DNA of 7,226 nt, taken from assembly GCA_009885185.1 (NCBI GenBank), contig VFLF01000235.1:1-7226 (forward strand), written 5' to 3'. This document shows, piece after piece, positions 6,097-7,226 of the stretch. Positions within the stretch are counted from its first letter, which is position 1. Each line of letters starts with the position of its first letter. The position numbers and the translations under genes were made by a program. Under the pieces are notes generated by a model that ran no database searches, had not been told where the DNA came from, and saw only the letters and a list, made by a program, of their open reading frames with translations. The DNA is from Nitrosomonadales bacterium. Its GTDB lineage: Bacteria; Pseudomonadota; Gammaproteobacteria; Burkholderiales; SG8-41.

Positions 6097-7226
6097 TTAC
6101 GCCCGCCAAGGCTCCATGCACTCGGAATGGATGCCGAATTTCAGAATCGCGCTGCTCACCGTCGCCGCAGGCACCACTTCCTGATCCGCCAGCGCTTTTA
6201 ACGCTGCCACCGTAATGTGCGCGCGATCCACTTCAAAAAATCGCCGCAGGTTTTCGCGCGTATCGCTGCGGCCAAAGCCGTCGGTGCCTAACACGGTGTA
6301 AGGGCGATCCACCCACGCGCGTATCGGCTCGGCGAAGTTACGCACGTAGTCGGTAGCGGCGATGACGGGGCCCGCATGATCGCGCAGGCATCGTTCGATC
6401 CAACTCACGCGCGCCTCGGCTTCAGGGTGCAGCCGGTTCCAGCGTTCGCACGCCGTGCCGTCGCGCGCGAGTTCGGTGAAGCTGGTGACGCTCCATACGT
6501 CGGCGGCGATTTGGTATTCGCTTTCGAGGATGTCGGCGGCGGCCAGCACCTCGCGCAGGATGGTGCCGCAGCCCATTAACTGCACGCGGTTTTTTTGTTT
6601 GCCGCCGGTTTTCAATAAATACAGCCCGCGCAGAATGCCTTGTTCCGCACCGGCAGGCATCGCCGGCATACGGTAATTCTCATTGGTGACGGTGAGGTAA
6701 TAGAACACGTCTTCCTGTTTGTCGAGCATGCGGCGCAGACCGTCCTGAATGATGACCGTGAGTTCGTAGCCGTAGGTGGGATCATACGACACGCAATTCG
6801 GAAATGTCGCGGCGGTGACGTGGCTGGAGCCGTCCTGATGCTGCAAGCCTTCGCCGGACAAGGTAGTGCGCCCGGACGTTGCGCCGATCAAAAAACCGCG
6901 CGCGCGGCTGTCGCCGGCGGCCCAGATTAAATCGGCAACGCGCTGAAAGCCGAAGATGGAATAGAAAATATAAAACGGCACCATGGTCACGCCGTGCGCG
7001 CTGTAGGCGGTGGCGGCGGCGATCCATGACGACATGGCGCCGGCTTCGGTGATGCCTTCTTCGATGATCTGCCCGTTTTTAGCTTCTTTGTAATATAAGA
7101 GTTCGTCGCGGTCTTCGGGTTCGTACATTTGCCCGGTGGAGGAATAAATCGCGAACTGGCGGAACAGCGTTTGCATGCCGAAGGTGCGGGCTTCGTCAGC
7201 GACGATGGGCACGATGTGCTTGCCGA
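6097..7226 (-). CDS. aceE: Pyruvate dehydrogenase E1 component, homodimeric type, C-terminal part (aceE-like)
   Basis: This enzyme decarboxylates pyruvate with thiamine diphosphate and passes the acetyl group to the E2 lipoyl domain in the cytoplasm. The frame runs off the right edge (GKHIVPIVADEARTFG opens the visible part), so about the last 40% of a ~890-residue protein is seen. Numbering from the Val codon at 7212, several residues align with E. coli AceE sites as I recall them: E56 in EEGITEAGA (cofactor-activating E571), Y84 in FYIFYSIFGF (Y599) and H125 in GEGLQHQDG (H640). NENYRMPAMP, SVTSFTELARDG, CERWN and the C-terminal-domain motif VLGTDGFGRSDTRENLR are all present. The end (MEPWRA, TAA at 6099-6097) is complete, with no frameshift. 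Two positions in the usually strict GLQHEDGHSH motif differ (GLQHQDGSSH). No aceF follows, because the neighbour is a convergent Bug gene. A paralogous E1 acting on another 2-oxoacid, as proposed for MdeB-type proteins, is therefore possible. The family is certain; the gene symbol is less so. Confidence 0.92.
   Translation of the reverse strand, partial: GKHIVPIVADEARTFGMQTLFRQFAIYSSTGQMYEPEDRDELLYYKEAKNGQIIEEGITEAGAMSSWIAAATAYSAHGVTMVPFYIFYSIFGFQRVADLIWAAGDSRARGFLIGATSGRTTLSGEGLQHQDGSSHVTAATFPNCVSYDPTYGYELTVIIQDGLRRMLDKQEDVFYYLTVTNENYRMPAMPAGAEQGILRGLYLLKTGGKQKNRVQLMGCGTILREVLAAADILESEYQIAADVWSVTSFTELARDGTACERWNRLHPEAEARVSWIERCLRDHAGPVIAATDYVRNFAEPIRAWVDRPYTVLGTDGFGRSDTRENLRRFFEVDRAHITVAALKALADQEVVPAATVSSAILKFGIHSECMEPWRA

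Overview
The window is high-GC, densely coded bacterial chromosome. Two tandem Bug/TctC-type periplasmic binding proteins and a homodimeric-type pyruvate dehydrogenase E1 suggest a betaproteobacterium, probably of the Burkholderiales type. This is inferred from family distribution, since there is no rRNA or other phylogenetic marker here. I found no tRNA, rRNA, CRISPR array, insertion sequence or phage gene, and no gene-free stretch longer than about 130 bases.

Layout from left to right. (1) Bases 1-238, + strand: the last ~79 residues of an RND-family efflux pump inner-membrane transporter. (2) 249-2141, - strand: a membrane-bound hybrid histidine kinase with a C-terminal receiver domain, ending tail-to-tail with the pump gene 10 bases away. 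(3) 2252-3100, - strand: a two-domain cupin protein whose start is corrected here to a GTG with a good Shine-Dalgarno. (4) 3101-3230: a divergent control region containing an 8-bp inverted repeat. (5) 3231-4079, + strand: a TauD/TfdA-type Fe(II)/2-oxoglutarate dioxygenase. (6) 4109-5089 and 5086-6075, + strand: two Bug-family solute-binding proteins joined by a 4-base GTGA stop/start overlap. (7) 6097-7226, - strand: the C-terminal ~40% of a homodimeric pyruvate dehydrogenase E1 (aceE-like), cut by the window edge and convergent with the second Bug gene.

The centre (2252-6075) reads as a small accessory uptake-and-catabolism module. Two binding proteins would capture an organic acid or related compound, the dioxygenase would hydroxylate or cleave a substrate, and the divergent bicupin could be a further metal enzyme or a sensor. 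No membrane permease (TctA/TctB) and no dedicated transcription factor lie in the window, so the substrate and regulator remain unknown. The flanks (RND pump with hybrid kinase, and PDH E1) are recognisable families. The E1 gene is not followed by an E2 (aceF) gene, which is unusual. I see no clearly novel defence or mobile system. The best leads are the divergent regulatory region, the pair of dissimilar Bug proteins, and the isolated E1.
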